Positions 7,866 to 17,444 of a stretch of 64,000 nt of DNA are shown piece by piece. Location of the stretch: positions 1 to 64,000 of the forward strand of contig NZ_AOMO01000016.1 of the NCBI RefSeq assembly GCF_000338875.1, written 5' to 3'. Position numbers and translations under genes: made by a program. The DNA comes from Vibrio mimicus CAIM 602. Lineage in GTDB: Bacteria; Pseudomonadota; Gammaproteobacteria; Enterobacterales; Vibrionaceae. Below the pieces are notes generated by a model. It did no database searches. It was not told the origin of the DNA and saw only the letters and a program-made list of their open reading frames with translations. Positions within the stretch are counted from its first letter, which is position 1. Each line of letters opens with the position of its first letter.

Positions 7866-8804
7866 TTACAACAGGTTCATTTGATCGATTTGCGCTTTTA
7901 CGCGCAGCACTTTATCGGCGTACTGTGGATCCGTCGCGTAACCAGCACGATGAATACCGTGAATGAAACGCTCGTTATTTCCACCGTGATTCAACGCATT
8001 GGTATAACGTGGGTTGTTCTCAAGGAAACGAACATAATCATTAAAGCTTTCATCAAAGTTAGCATAAGAACGGAACGCCGCTTTCTCCATCACCGGAACA
8101 TTGTTGTGGTATTCCAAGGTCTGTGTCGCCACTTTATTACCTTGCCAACTGCGGTCTGCCTTGATGTTGAATAGGTTATTACTGTTACCGTGAGCATTTT
8201 TTACCATTTTCTGCCCCCAGCCAGTTTCGAGTGCCGCTTGCGCAATCAACAAGGAAGAATCCACACCGAGCATGCGTGCCGCTTTATCAGCATAAGGTTT
8301 AAGTTTGCTCACAAACGACTGACGAGAATCAAATTGGGTAGACTGCACCGCTTGAGTTTTGCGTAGCGGATAAACAGCTGACACCAACTCATCATTACTG
8401 CGTTCACTGGCTGTTTGTCGTGCATGTTCCACACGACGCATTGCCTCTTGGAAACCGTCTTCGCCCTTTTTATCGGCCGCAGTTTGCCCCGTTGATAACT
8501 GAGCAACAATCATATCGGCCAAACCGAGTGAGCCGGATGAGCTGAACTCACTTGCCATCTGCTCATCGAGCATTTGGCGATACGTATCTTCCGTCTGGCT
8601 ACTGAACATGTCTGATTTAAAATCGCTGTTCGCATCACGCATTGATTTGAGCATCATCGACGTAAAGATGGATTCAAACTGGCGAGCTGCCGCGGTTAAT
8701 GCGGATTGCTCTGCCCCTTCATCGCCATTGATCGCCTTTTGACGCAGTTTATCGAGGCCTGCGATATCTTGAATAAAGCCAATGTCATTAGGATTGTTAA
8801 TCAT
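7866..8804 (-). CDS. flgJ: FlgJ: rod assembly factor with peptidoglycan hydrolase domain
   Basis: A 312-residue two-domain protein. The N-terminal part (about residues 20-110) is the rod-binding domain that caps the growing rod in the periplasm. The C-terminal part (about 150-310) is a glucosaminidase-type muramidase with the catalytic-region motif AQAALETGWGQ, which opens the peptidoglycan for the rod. It is the last gene of flgB-J, 10 nt after flgI. The domain fusion is the usual form in gammaproteobacteria with rods of this type. Confidence 0.95.
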   Translation of the reverse strand: MINNPNDIGFIQDIAGLDKLRQKAINGDEGAEQSALTAAARQFESIFTSMMLKSMRDANSDFKSDMFSSQTEDTYRQMLDEQMASEFSSSGSLGLADMIVAQLSTGQTAADKKGEDGFQEAMRRVEHARQTASERSNDELVSAVYPLRKTQAVQSTQFDSRQSFVSKLKPYADKAARMLGVDSSLLIAQAALETGWGQKMVKNAHGNSNNLFNIKADRSWQGNKVATQTLEYHNNVPVMEKAAFRSYANFDESFNDYVRFLENNPRYTNALNHGGNNERFIHGIHRAGYATDPQYADKVLRVKAQIDQMNLL

Positions 8805-8814
8805 GGTTGGCTCC

Positions 8815-9900
8815 TTAAATAATGATCAGTTGGCCTTCAATGGCGCCCGCTTGTTTCAATGCTTGCAGAATCGCCATTAAATCAGAAGGTGCTGCGCCGA
8901 CTTCGTTAACCGCACGAACCAAATCATCCAAGGTTACACCCGGCTCTAACTTAAACATTTTGCCTTGCTTCTCAGTCACTTCGATACTGGAATTCGGTGT
9001 TACCACAGTTTGACCACCACCCAATGCATTCGGTTGGCTGACATTCAGGTTTTCTTTAATCGCAACCGTCATACCACCATGAGTGACCGCAGCTGGTTTG
9101 AGGCGAACATTTTGCCCAACCACTATGGTACCCGTACGTGAGTTCACGATGATTTTGGCTGCGCTATCTGCAGGGCTGAACTCGAGGTTTTCAATTGCTG
9201 AAAGAAACGCAACACGCTGGCTCAGATCTCGCGGTGCACGCACTTTGATTGAAGCGGCATCGACGGCTGAAGCCATTTGTGGGCCAAGGAATTGGTTAAC
9301 TGCATCCGCTAAACGCTGCGCAGTTGTGAAATCGGATTCAAACAGGTTAAAGGTAATGTAGTCACCACGGCCAAATGGGTTAGGCACTTCACGTTCCACT
9401 ATCGCTCCGCTGGAAATCATCCCGACCGTTGGGTTGTTACCAACAATTTTTGAACCATCCGCACCAGTCGCACTAAAACCACTCACCACTAAGTTACCTT
9501 GTGCGACGGCATAAACTTGTCCATCCAAACCTTTTAAGAAAGTTTGCATCAAAGTGCCGCCACGTAGGCTTTTCGCCGAACCAATCGAAGAAACGGTGAC
9601 ATCAATGGTTTGACCTTGCTTAGAAAACGCAGGCAGATCAGCAGTCACAATCACAGCGGCAACGTTTTTGGTTTTTGGCTTAGTGCCGGGAGGCAATTGA
9701 ATGCCGAAGTTTTGCAGCATGGCATTAAAGCTTTGATCGGTAAAAGGGGTTGATTCACCAGTACCCGGCAACCCCGTTACCAAGCCGTATCCGACCAGTT
9801 GGTTGTTACGAACCCCAGCAACCTGCGCGACATCCTTGATCCGTGCTGCTTGCGCACTGGAGGCCAGCAACAACATCAATAAAATCGTGAATTTTCTCAT
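8815..9900 (-). CDS. flgI: Flagellar P-ring protein FlgI
   Basis: A 361-residue periplasmic protein with a signal peptide ([18 protein letters not shown], cleavage before ARIKD). FlgI subunits form the P-ring around the distal rod in the peptidoglycan layer. Conserved family segments include [20 protein letters not shown] near the N-terminus and the C-terminal [17 protein letters not shown]. It lies between flgH and flgJ; the gap to flgH is 103 nt and contains an inverted repeat. Confidence 0.96.
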   Translation of the reverse strand: MRKFTILLMLLLASSAQAARIKDVAQVAGVRNNQLVGYGLVTGLPGTGESTPFTDQSFNAMLQNFGIQLPPGTKPKTKNVAAVIVTADLPAFSKQGQTIDVTVSSIGSAKSLRGGTLMQTFLKGLDGQVYAVAQGNLVVSGFSATGADGSKIVGNNPTVGMISSGAIVEREVPNPFGRGDYITFNLFESDFTTAQRLADAVNQFLGPQMASAVDAASIKVRAPRDLSQRVAFLSAIENLEFSPADSAAKIIVNSRTGTIVVGQNVRLKPAAVTHGGMTVAIKENLNVSQPNALGGGQTVVTPNSSIEVTEKQGKMFKLEPGVTLDDLVRAVNEVGAAPSDLMAILQALKQAGAIEGQLIII

Positions 9901-9919
9901 GGCGGATTTACCTTACTCT

Positions 9920-9949
9920 CTAAAACAACGATGAGGCCAAAGGGCCTCA
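9920..9949 (-). terminator. Inverted repeat between flgH and flgI
   Basis: TGAGGCC (9932-9938) and GGCCTCA (9943-9949) form a 7-bp stem with a 4-nt loop. On the minus strand it is followed by TCGTTGTTTTAG. It may attenuate transcription or stabilise the upstream mRNA within the operon; the U run is interrupted, so full termination is doubtful. Confidence 0.4.
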
Positions 9950-10003
9950 CCGTTCACTATGCTGTCAAAAAACTAGCCCAGCGGCTCGACTTATAAAGAG
10001 ACA

Positions 10004-10768
10004 TTAAAAAAATCGTGCCAAGAATCCAGGTTCTTGCATATCTTGATTGGTTCCCGTACCAGAATATTGAATTCGCGCGTTAGAAATACGGTTAGAAGCA
10101 ATCGTATTATCGAAGTCGATATCATCGGGACGAATCGTTCCACTCAAGCGAATGTACTCATCACCAGTATTCAAAGTGAGCCATTTTTCACCACGAATCA
10201 CTAAGTTACCGTTGGCAAGCACTTCAATCACTTCCACCGTAATCGAGCCAGACATGCTGTTACTTTGGTTGGCTGCTGCGCTACCTGTAAATTTATTATC
10301 GTTTTTCAGTGCGTAAGAGAAGTTGTAATCACCAACAGTCAAATCTTTGCCACCCACAGCCAAAGGATCCATTTTCGAATCATTTTTCTTTTTCAGATCG
10401 GCATCGGCACTTTTTGCCGCTTTAGTACTTTCATTTAAGGTCACCGTAATGATGTCACCAACACCGCGAGGTTTGGAGTCGTCATACATGCTATTTACGT
10501 TGGCCAAATTGAATAATGAACCGGTTTCTGCCGCATAATGATCAGGCTTCGCTTTCGGGTAAATCGGTGCCCAAGCTGGATCATCCGCTACAGGATCAGT
10601 GCGGTTACGCAGTGCATCCGTTAACCCTGTGTTGCTTTCTGATTTGTCCCCTTCCACTGCATCAACAGTCGTCGTGCCTTGAATAGTTTCAGCAGACTCA
10701 ATGGGAGCCTGCATCAGGCTGCATCCGGAGAGTAAAATCAATAAGCTAGAAGCAAGTAGACGTTTCAT
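10004..10768 (-). CDS. flgH: Flagellar L-ring lipoprotein FlgH
   Basis: A 254-residue outer-membrane lipoprotein with signal [15 protein letters not shown] followed by the lipid-attachment Cys (LSGC lipobox). FlgH forms the L-ring, the outer-membrane bushing of the flagellar rod. The start at 10768 is preferred over an ATG 9 nt upstream because the AAGAG ribosome binding site has proper spacing only to it. C-terminal family motif [18 protein letters not shown] is present. It is 23 nt after flgG. Confidence 0.95.
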   Translation of the reverse strand: MKRLLASSLLILLSGCSLMQAPIESAETIQGTTTVDAVEGDKSESNTGLTDALRNRTDPVADDPAWAPIYPKAKPDHYAAETGSLFNLANVNSMYDDSKPRGVGDIITVTLNESTKAAKSADADLKKKNDSKMDPLAVGGKDLTVGDYNFSYALKNDNKFTGSAAANQSNSMSGSITVEVIEVLANGNLVIRGEKWLTLNTGDEYIRLSGTIRPDDIDFDNTIASNRISNARIQYSGTGTNQDMQEPGFLARFF

Positions 10769-10791
10769 AGCGGCCATCTCTTAATTAGCAA

Positions 10792-11580
10792 TTACAGTTG
10801 TTGGTTAACGAAGCTCATCATCTTATCGACGGCAGAGATCACTTTAGAGTTCATCTCATACACACGTTGCGCTTCAATCATGTTCACCAACTCTTCGGTC
10901 ACATTCACGTTCGACGTTTCGAGCATAGATTGACGAACATCACCCAAACCATCCAAACCCGGAACACCTTCTTGTGGCTCACCACTGGCTCCAGTTGGCA
11001 GGTAAAGGTTTTGACCAATCGGCTCTAAGCCACCTGGGTTAATGAAATCTACCGTTGTGATTTGCCCAAGCACTTGGTTATCTTGCTGACCACGCACTCG
11101 CACTGACACTTCACCATCGTTACCGATAGTAATTGAGATAGCATCTTCTGGAATCACGATTTCAGGTTGCAAACGATAGCCAGAGCCTGAGGTCACAATT
11201 GCACCTTCATCATCCAAGGTGAACTGACCATTGCGGCTATAGGCGATGTTGCCGTCTGGCATCAGGATTTGGAAAAAGCCATCGCCTTCAATCATCATGT
11301 CCAAACTGTTGGACGTGGTTTGCGCGTTACCATGCGTATGCACCTTTTGGGTTGCCACGACCTTAGAACCCGCACCCAACATCAAACCACTCGGTAAACG
11401 AGTATTTTGTGATGATTGCGCACCAGGCTGGTTAATGTTTTGGTAAAACAGATCTTCAAACACCGCACGCCCTTTTTTAAAGCCTACGGTGGAGGCGTTC
11501 GCCAAGTTGTTAGAAATCGTCGCGATGTTGGTCTGTTGAGCATCTAAGCCGGTCTTACTGACCCAAAGTGCTGGTTGCAT
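10792..11580 (-). CDS. flgG: Flagellar distal rod protein FlgG
   Basis: A 262-residue rod protein of normal length. N-terminal LWVSKTGLDAQQTNIATISN and SNNLANASTVGFKKGRAVFE, and C-terminal SNVNVTEELVNMIEAQRVYE, are the axial-protein helices that form D0. FlgG builds the distal rod that crosses the P- and L-rings. It sits 20 nt after flgF and is probably cotranscribed with it. Confidence 0.97.
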   Translation of the reverse strand: MQPALWVSKTGLDAQQTNIATISNNLANASTVGFKKGRAVFEDLFYQNINQPGAQSSQNTRLPSGLMLGAGSKVVATQKVHTHGNAQTTSNSLDMMIEGDGFFQILMPDGNIAYSRNGQFTLDDEGAIVTSGSGYRLQPEIVIPEDAISITIGNDGEVSVRVRGQQDNQVLGQITTVDFINPGGLEPIGQNLYLPTGASGEPQEGVPGLDGLGDVRQSMLETSNVNVTEELVNMIEAQRVYEMNSKVISAVDKMMSFVNQQL

Positions 11581-11600
11581 ACCTGACTCCTTACCTTAAA

Positions 11601-12350
11601 TTAGCTTGTGCGAAGTAGTGAATCGGAAGATTTGTCCATCTCTTCCGCCGTGCTCATCATCTTGACCTGCATTTCAAACTGACGTTGCAAGTCGATAAGG
11701 CTCGTCATTTCACCAATCGCATTCACGTTGCTGCCTTCCAGCGCACCGGTGAGAATTTTTACGCTCGCATCTGCTTCAAACTGAGTGTTTGGATCCGTTG
11801 CACGAAATAGGCCATTCACATCTTTGAACAATGCCTGATCATTGAGGCGAACCAATTTGATTCGATCAACCACTTCCATCGCATCGGCAGGAGCACCTTG
11901 CGGACGAACTGAGATAGTGCCATCACCACCAATTTCCACTTTGGTCAGTGGTACAGGCAAAGTGATTGGCGCTCCGGTTTCCCCTAACACAGGATGACCA
12001 TTGCCGTTAAGCAGCAAACCGGTTTCATCGATACGTAGGTTGCCGTTACGAGTCAGACCTTCTTTGCCGGTTTTATCCAGCACTGAGATCCATCCTTCGC
12101 CTTGGATAGTGATGTCGAGATCTCGCCCGGTCGTGATGACGCTGCCTTGGGCAAAATTGTGCCCCGGACGCTCAGTCATACTGAATACGCGAGTTGGGAG
12201 CCCTTCACCGTAAGCTTGCATTGAACGCGCTTGCGCTAAATCGGCACGAAAACCAGTTGTGCTGACGTTCGCTAGGTTGTTTGCCCGTAGCTGCATCGCT
12301 TGCATGTTTTGTTTTGCGCCACTCATGGCTAGAAACAATGCGCGGTCCAT
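11601..12350 (-). CDS. flgF: Flagellar proximal rod protein FlgF
   Basis: A 249-residue rod protein, similar in architecture to FlgG (N-terminal MQLRANNLANVSTTGFRADL, C-terminal GSNVNAIGEMTSLIDLQRQF). It forms part of the proximal rod. It is preceded by 182 non-coding bases after flgE that contain a perfect-core sigma-54 promoter only 35 nt from its start codon, so flgF-G-H-I-J may be expressed independently of flgB-E. Confidence 0.96.
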   Translation of the reverse strand: MDRALFLAMSGAKQNMQAMQLRANNLANVSTTGFRADLAQARSMQAYGEGLPTRVFSMTERPGHNFAQGSVITTGRDLDITIQGEGWISVLDKTGKEGLTRNGNLRIDETGLLLNGNGHPVLGETGAPITLPVPLTKVEIGGDGTISVRPQGAPADAMEVVDRIKLVRLNDQALFKDVNGLFRATDPNTQFEADASVKILTGALEGSNVNAIGEMTSLIDLQRQFEMQVKMMSTAEEMDKSSDSLLRTS

Positions 12351-12385
12351 AATCTGCTCCCAAATCGTTAGTTAGAGCAGTTAAA

Positions 12386-12400
12386 GCAAGCAATGTGCCA
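12386..12400 (-). promoter_or_regulatory. Sigma-54-like promoter before flgF (internal to flgB-J)
   Basis: On the minus strand TGGCAC (12400-12395), ATTGC, TTGC (12389-12386) followed by T. This is the best sigma-54 match in the window: both elements are perfect and correctly spaced. It ends 35 nt before the flgF start codon. Confidence 0.8.
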
Positions 12401-12486
12401 ACTTATTTAAGCGATATAAATCAAACTGATAGATGAGCCAAACGAGGAAAATTGCTGATTTTGCCGCGGCAATGGGGCAAAGAGGC

Positions 12487-12524
12487 AACCCCATTAAGCC
12501 GCTTTGCCGCAGCTTAATGGGGTT
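12487..12524 (-). terminator. Long hairpin between flgE and flgF
   Basis: A perfect 13-bp stem AACCCCATTAAGC/GCTTAATGGGGTT with a 12-nt loop starts 8 nt beyond the flgE stop codon. On the minus strand it is followed by GCCTCTTTGCCCC, not a U run. It may be an mRNA-stabilising or processing hairpin, or a partial terminator separating flgB-E from flgF-J. Confidence 0.55.
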
Positions 12525-12532
12525 GAAAGTGA

Positions 12533-13837
12533 TTAACGAATTTGCAGGATGTTCTGCTGTAGTCCGTTATGGACTTCCAGAGCACGTGAGTTTGCTTGGA
12601 AGTTACGCTGTGCGGAGATCAGATCCACCAGCTCTTGAGTCATGTCGATGTTCGACTGCTCTAATGAACCGTTACTGATGGAACCAAAGGAACCTTTATT
12701 GGATTCACCCCAGATCTTGTCACCAGAGAACTGAGTTGCATCCCACTGAGTGCCGCCCTTCTTATCCAGACCTTGCTCGTTCGCAACACGTACCAGAGCG
12801 ACACGGCCCAGAGTAGTGTTTTGACCATTCGAGTAAGTGGCTAATACGCTACCATTCTCGTCAAAGTCGATCTTAGTCAAGAAGCCCGTTGTCGCACCGT
12901 CTTGGTCAAACTTTGTCAGCTCAAAAGGCGCCGCAAACTGAGTCGCACTATCAAGGCTGAAGGACAGCGTTTGACTTACATCTGCACCGTTCAGATCCAC
13001 TGGGTTCGTACCACCACCTAGTGGTTCAGTCACAATCGGCTGACCGTTGTTTAGACTCGCAAGCGTACCATCGTTGTTAAAACGCATGGTGTGACCCACA
13101 TGGCCACCAGGGCTTGATGCATCTCCACCGACCACGTTAATTGGCTTTTCACCCGTTTTGTCGGTCACGGTGTAATAAGTCTGCCACGTATTCGGCTGAT
13201 TCATATCTTTCAAGTAATAAGTGGTGAGCTTATAAGGTTGTCCCATTGAGTCATAAATCGTGGATGACGTGGTACGGTTATAGGTTTCTGGATCCGTAAT
13301 ATCAAACAACGTAGGATCTTTCAGCTCACCGTTTGCTGGCAAGTTAGCCCCCAAATCGATATTCGCTGTCTGCTTCGGCTTACCGAATTGAGGCGGAATA
13401 TTGATTGGTTTTGGCTCGTAAGACAGCACATCACCTGAATCTGGGTTCACTTCATAGCCCAGCAAAAACTCATCGTTTGCCGTTACCATGTAGCTGTTTT
13501 TATCCAAATGGAATGCACCGTTACGTGTCAATTCGTTTTGTTGCGGCACGATCTTGTCCTTCGCTACTGCAAAAAACCCCGTACCGGCAATACGCAAATC
13601 CAACGGGTTATTGGTGTAGATGCTGGAACCTTCGTGGAACTGTTGTGCCACTTTTGCCGCTTGTACACCTTGCCCTGGTGTTGTTTTCGCATTGGTAAAT
13701 AGCGAAGTGGAATACACATCACCAAACTCAGCACGCGACTCTTTAAAGCCAAAGGTATTGGCGTTCGCAATGTTGTTACTGGTGGTATTCAAATCCATCT
13801 GCGCGGCGGATAAACCACTAAGAGAGATATATGACAT
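12533..13837 (-). CDS. flgE: Flagellar hook protein FlgE
   Basis: A 434-residue hook subunit. The N-terminal SGLSAAQMDLNTTSNNIANA and NANTFGFKESRAEF and the C-terminal LISAQRNFQANSRALEVHNG are the axial D0 helices; the middle is the surface domain. FlgE polymerises under the FlgD cap to form the flexible universal joint. It follows flgD by 28 nt. A long hairpin lies right after its stop codon, and the next gene has its own promoter. Confidence 0.97.
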   Translation of the reverse strand: MSYISLSGLSAAQMDLNTTSNNIANANTFGFKESRAEFGDVYSTSLFTNAKTTPGQGVQAAKVAQQFHEGSSIYTNNPLDLRIAGTGFFAVAKDKIVPQQNELTRNGAFHLDKNSYMVTANDEFLLGYEVNPDSGDVLSYEPKPINIPPQFGKPKQTANIDLGANLPANGELKDPTLFDITDPETYNRTTSSTIYDSMGQPYKLTTYYLKDMNQPNTWQTYYTVTDKTGEKPINVVGGDASSPGGHVGHTMRFNNDGTLASLNNGQPIVTEPLGGGTNPVDLNGADVSQTLSFSLDSATQFAAPFELTKFDQDGATTGFLTKIDFDENGSVLATYSNGQNTTLGRVALVRVANEQGLDKKGGTQWDATQFSGDKIWGESNKGSFGSISNGSLEQSNIDMTQELVDLISAQRNFQANSRALEVHNGLQQNILQIR

Positions 13838-13865
13838 GAGTAATTCTCCTATCTAGCTAGCGCAA

Positions 13866-14573
13866 TCACGCTTTGCCTACTTCAAGTACTTCAGCAAGTC
13901 GAACTGGTGCATCAAAACCAGCCAGATTGAGTAGTACGTTACCATCGCCTTTGCCTAACAAAACGCTGTTGACGTTTGCATAAGTGGAGACTTCAAATTC
14001 TTTGCTCTCTCCATCCTGCAAGCCAGACGCTTTAACTTTATATTTGCCACCCGGCAACGGATTACCGCTCTGATCTTTACCATCCCATTCAACGCGGTTA
14101 TCGCCAGAAGATTTGGCGCCCACATCAAAGGTTCGTACCAACTGACCAGCTTCATTCTCAATACGGATGAACAAGTTATCAATGGACTGCGGCAGTTTTA
14201 CCATTGCCGCCATTCCGCCTTCAGGCTTCTTCATGCCTGCCGCACCTGGTACCAACACATCGCGTCCCACCAGTGATGAGGCTTGCAGTGCTTGGTTTGA
14301 CGTCATCGACGAGTTGAGACTCTCAAATTGAGTGTTCATCTTGCCGATACCGTCTACAGTCGCAAATGACGCCATCTGTGCAATCATCTGATCGTTGCCG
14401 ACAGGTTTGAACGGATCTTGCTGCGCTAACTGTTTGGTCAGCAGAGAAAGAAAGTCTTCTTGCTTGAGCGATTTCTGCCCTGTCGTTTCATCCGGTTTTT
14501 TCTGCTCTTGAAGAGCTTTAAGCTGATCAATATAGGACAAGCCGCTTTGACCAACATTATTGATTCCGGCCAT
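13866..14573 (-). CDS. flgD: Hook assembly scaffold (hook cap) FlgD
   Basis: A 235-residue protein. The N-terminal region has the cap motif QEDFLSLLTKQLAQQDPFKP, and residues from about 110 hold the FlgD Ig-like and tudor-like domains (FDVGAKSSGDNRVEWDGKDQ). FlgD caps the growing hook and is released when it is complete. It is 17 nt after flgC. Confidence 0.96.
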   Translation of the reverse strand: MAGINNVGQSGLSYIDQLKALQEQKKPDETTGQKSLKQEDFLSLLTKQLAQQDPFKPVGNDQMIAQMASFATVDGIGKMNTQFESLNSSMTSNQALQASSLVGRDVLVPGAAGMKKPEGGMAAMVKLPQSIDNLFIRIENEAGQLVRTFDVGAKSSGDNRVEWDGKDQSGNPLPGGKYKVKASGLQDGESKEFEVSTYANVNSVLLGKGDGNVLLNLAGFDAPVRLAEVLEVGKA

Positions 14574-14590
14574 ACGTTAACTCCTTATCC

Positions 14591-15007
14591 TTACTGACCC
14601 ATCTGCAGCGTACGCAGCAGCATCTGTTTACTGGCATCCGCTACTTGCACATTGGTTTGGTATGAACGAGAAGCTGAAATCATGTTCGCCATCTCTTCCA
14701 TCACATTGACGTTTGGCTTGTAAATATAGCCTTCGTCGTTGGCAAGTGGATGCTCAGGATTAAACTCAGCAACCAGCGGTTTATCACTTTCCACAATGCC
14801 CAGCACTTTGACTGGTACATTCGGATCTCGGTTAAAACGCGCTTTACTCAATTCCGCGCCAAATACAGCGTGGCGAGCTTTGTAGGTATCTTTCGCTGAG
14901 CTACTAATACTATCGGCATTGGCCAGATTACTTGAGGTTGTATTGAGACGAACCGACTCGGCGCTCATCGCAGAACCTGTGACATTAAATACGCTGAATA
15001 AGCTCAT
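14591..15007 (-). CDS. flgC: Flagellar proximal rod protein FlgC
   Basis: A 138-residue rod protein of usual length with the N-terminal motif SVRLNTTSSNLANADSISS and the C-terminal MEEMANMISASRSYQTNVQV. It joins FlgB and FlgF in the proximal rod. The flgB-flgC gap is 4 nt, which suggests translational coupling. Confidence 0.97.
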   Translation of the reverse strand: MSLFSVFNVTGSAMSAESVRLNTTSSNLANADSISSSAKDTYKARHAVFGAELSKARFNRDPNVPVKVLGIVESDKPLVAEFNPEHPLANDEGYIYKPNVNVMEEMANMISASRSYQTNVQVADASKQMLLRTLQMGQ

Positions 15008-15011
15008 CTAA

Positions 15012-15407
15012 TTACTCCCCTTTAATCGCTTTGGTTAAGTTCTTAAATTTACCACCAAGGAAATCTAGCGATGCTTGATGACGGATTTGGTTTTGCATAA
15101 ACATATTACGCTCCAGATCCACATCTACCGTGTTGCCGTCACCCGTATCCGGTTGTGTCGGTGTGCGGTAAAGAATTTCCCCAGTAACGGTCGAAGAGGC
15201 AGGAATATGCCGACCATCGGTACGGCTAAGACTAATACTTGCCCCCGAACTTGCCGCCTGCAATGCCTTCTGGAAGTCCATTCCTTTTGCCTTAAATCCC
15301 GGCGTATTGGCCTGCGCAATATTGGTGGCAATCACCTCAGAGTTGCGCTCGCGTACGCCCACCGTGTGCTGGTGAATGCCTAGGGCGTTGTCAAAAGAAA
15401 TAGCCAT
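15012..15407 (-). CDS. flgB: Flagellar proximal rod protein FlgB
   Basis: A 131-residue rod protein, the first gene of the flgB-J cluster. The motif RNSEVIATNIAQANTPGFKA near the N-terminus is the axial-family signature. FlgB starts the rod on the MS-ring/FliE. A sigma-54-like site lies about 45 nt upstream, and a strong terminator separates it from cheR. Confidence 0.97.
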   Translation of the reverse strand: MAISFDNALGIHQHTVGVRERNSEVIATNIAQANTPGFKAKGMDFQKALQAASSGASISLSRTDGRHIPASSTVTGEILYRTPTQPDTGDGNTVDVDLERNMFMQNQIRHQASLDFLGGKFKNLTKAIKGE

Positions 15408-15451
15408 GTTTACCTCTTCGATAAGAACTGACCGTTATTACTGAGATTATT

Positions 15452-15467
15452 TGCAATTAGCATACCA
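15452..15467 (-). promoter_or_regulatory. Sigma-54-like promoter of flgB
   Basis: On the minus strand TGGTAT (15467-15462), GCTAA, TTGCA (15456-15452). GG and GC are 10 nt apart. The element resembles the one before flgK. It lies 45 nt before the flgB start. Confidence 0.72.
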
Positions 15468-15573
15468 ACTTTAAAAATCTCAGCCGGTGTAAAATGGGAT
15501 AGTTGAAAATTAGCAAACTCCACGCCAAAAATGCGCCTTAATCCTAAGCGCTCATATTCTTGTCTAACAAGCG

Positions 15574-15601
15574 CAAACAAAAAGCCCGGCAAACGCCGGG
15601 C
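15574..15601 (-). terminator. Terminator of cheV-cheR
   Basis: On the minus strand GCCCGGC-GTTT-GCCGGGC is followed by TTTTTGTTTG. It begins 22 nt after the cheR stop codon and isolates flgB-J from the chemotaxis genes. Confidence 0.9.
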
Positions 15602-15623
15602 AAAAGGAGATGGATCGAGTTTA

Positions 15624-16451
15624 TTATTTGAGTTTATAGATGATACCTGGGTTACAACGCACCATTTCAAATTTGTCGGTCAATCCTGTCAGTGATTCCG
15701 AAGCCCCCAGCAACAGATAACCACCTGGGTTTAAACTCGCCGCCATTTGGTTAAGCACTTTCGATTTCATATCTGGCGAGAAATAGATCAGCACGTTACG
15801 GCAGAAAATAATGTCAAACTTGCCCAGTAACGAATAGCTTTCCATTAAGTTCTGCGGACGGAAATTCACCAAACGTTTTACGTTATCTTTGACCTTCATC
15901 CGACCATCACCAGCATCTTCAAAAAAGATCCGGCGGCGTTCAGGCGAAAGGCCTCGGCCTAATGCAAGGTTGTCATAAACACCCGCACGACACATATCCA
16001 ACATACTTGCCGAAATATCCGTTGCGGTAATCGCCACACTAGGCAACAGTCCTGGCCGTTTTTGCTGCACTTCCAGAATGGTCATAGCCATCGAATACGG
16101 CTCTTGACCGGATGAGCTGGCCGCAGACCAAATTTTTATTGGTCGTTTATTTGCCGCCATTTCCGGCAACAGTTTGTCAGCCAAAACAGCAAACGGATAG
16201 GTGTCACGAAACCACAAAGTTTCGTTGGTTGTCATGGCGTCAACCGCTGCTACTCGCAGATCGCGATTTCGTCCTGTCACGACATCCCGCAACAAGTCAG
16301 ACAACGAACTTAACTTGAATTTGGTGACGAGTGGACTTAGACGACTTCGCACCAAATACTGCTTGCTGTCACCCAATACGATTCCGCACTGAGATTCCAG
16401 AAATCGGCAAAAGTCGCGATACTCTTGGTCGCTAATCGTTATAGCAGTCAT
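15624..16451 (-). CDS. cheR: Chemotaxis protein methyltransferase CheR
   Basis: A 275-residue SAM-dependent methyltransferase that methylates glutamate residues of chemoreceptors, the adaptation arm of chemotaxis. The N-terminal helical domain is followed by the catalytic domain with IKIWSAASSSGQEPYSMAM (SAM-binding glycine-rich loop) and FDIIFCRNVLIYF. It is 10 nt after cheV. Its place between cheV and flgB, rather than in the main che cluster, is standard in Vibrio, which has several CheR paralogues. Confidence 0.95.
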   Translation of the reverse strand: MTAITISDQEYRDFCRFLESQCGIVLGDSKQYLVRSRLSPLVTKFKLSSLSDLLRDVVTGRNRDLRVAAVDAMTTNETLWFRDTYPFAVLADKLLPEMAANKRPIKIWSAASSSGQEPYSMAMTILEVQQKRPGLLPSVAITATDISASMLDMCRAGVYDNLALGRGLSPERRRIFFEDAGDGRMKVKDNVKRLVNFRPQNLMESYSLLGKFDIIFCRNVLIYFSPDMKSKVLNQMAASLNPGGYLLLGASESLTGLTDKFEMVRCNPGIIYKLK

Positions 16452-16461
16452 TCATTTCTCT

Positions 16462-17388
16462 TTATTTTATCAGCGCAGCTTTCACCGCATTACCAAGCTC
16501 ATCAGGGTTAAATTTAGCAATGAATGCATTTGCCCCAACTCTCTCAACCATTGCTTGGTTGAACACGCCACTCAATGAAGAGTGCAGAATAACATAAAGA
16601 TCTTTCAATTCATTGTGACGACGGATTTCAGCGGTTAGTGTGTAACCATCCATCTCCGGCATTTCAATATCGGAAATCACTAACGAAATCTGATTACGGA
16701 TTGGCCCATCTTTCACCATTTCCAACAGTTTTTCGTAAGCGTCTTTACCGTCTTTAGTGGAAATGACTTCAAATCCAATCGATTCAATTGCACGTTGTAC
16801 CTGTTTACGTGCCACACTGGAGTCGTCCGCAATCAAGATACGGCGAACAATCTCTTTTTCCTGTTCCACTTGGGCGATTTCTTGACCGATGTCTTTGGTC
16901 ATTGCTTCATTAACAGGCGCAATCTCAGCCAAGATCTTCTCAACGTCGATGATTTCAACTAACTCATTATCAATATTAGTCACTGCCGTGAGATAGTTAG
17001 CCTTACCAGAACCATCTGGTGGTGGCAAAATCGCTTCCCAACGCATGTTGATAATGCGCTCAACCGAACTGACCAAAAAGGCCTGAATGGTGCGGTTAAA
17101 CTCAGCAATTACTACGAAACTTTTGTCTACATCAACTGTTGGGCGACCACCGATTGCAAGGCTTAAATCGATGACAGATACCGTTTGCCCACGAATATGC
17201 GCCACCCCTTTCACTAATCGATGTAGATTAGGCATGGCTGTTAATTTAGGACATTGTAGGACTTCTTTAACTTTAAAAACGTTAATACCGTATCGCTGAC
17301 GGCCGTTAAGACGGAAAGTTAATAATTCTAATCGGTTTTGACCGACGAGTTGCGTACGCTGATTCACAGAATCAAGAATACCCGTCAT
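16462..17388 (-). CDS. cheV: Chemotaxis coupling protein CheV (CheW-REC fusion)
   Basis: A 308-residue fusion. The N-terminal CheW-like domain (about residues 18-160, ending DNELVEIIDVEKIL) couples receptors to CheA. The C-terminal receiver domain (about 183-306) has the acidic pair D188-D189 and the phosphate-accepting D240 in LVISDIEMPEMDGYT. CheV is thought to act as an adaptor and phosphate sink. It starts the cheV-cheR pair, divergent from flgA with 56 nt between start codons; I find no clear flagellar-type promoter in that gap. Confidence 0.95.
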   Translation of the reverse strand: MTGILDSVNQRTQLVGQNRLELLTFRLNGRQRYGINVFKVKEVLQCPKLTAMPNLHRLVKGVAHIRGQTVSVIDLSLAIGGRPTVDVDKSFVVIAEFNRTIQAFLVSSVERIINMRWEAILPPPDGSGKANYLTAVTNIDNELVEIIDVEKILAEIAPVNEAMTKDIGQEIAQVEQEKEIVRRILIADDSSVARKQVQRAIESIGFEVISTKDGKDAYEKLLEMVKDGPIRNQISLVISDIEMPEMDGYTLTAEIRRHNELKDLYVILHSSLSGVFNQAMVERVGANAFIAKFNPDELGNAVKAALIK

Positions 17389-17444
17389 AAGCTCATCTCC
17401 ATCTCAAACTTTTATCCAAAAAAAGTGATAGTCTACTACAGGCT

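Noticed and set aside
15410..15670. 86-codon minus-strand frame between cheR and flgB
   Set aside because: It crosses the cheR terminator and the flgB sigma-54 promoter and overlaps the cheR end; no ribosome binding site.
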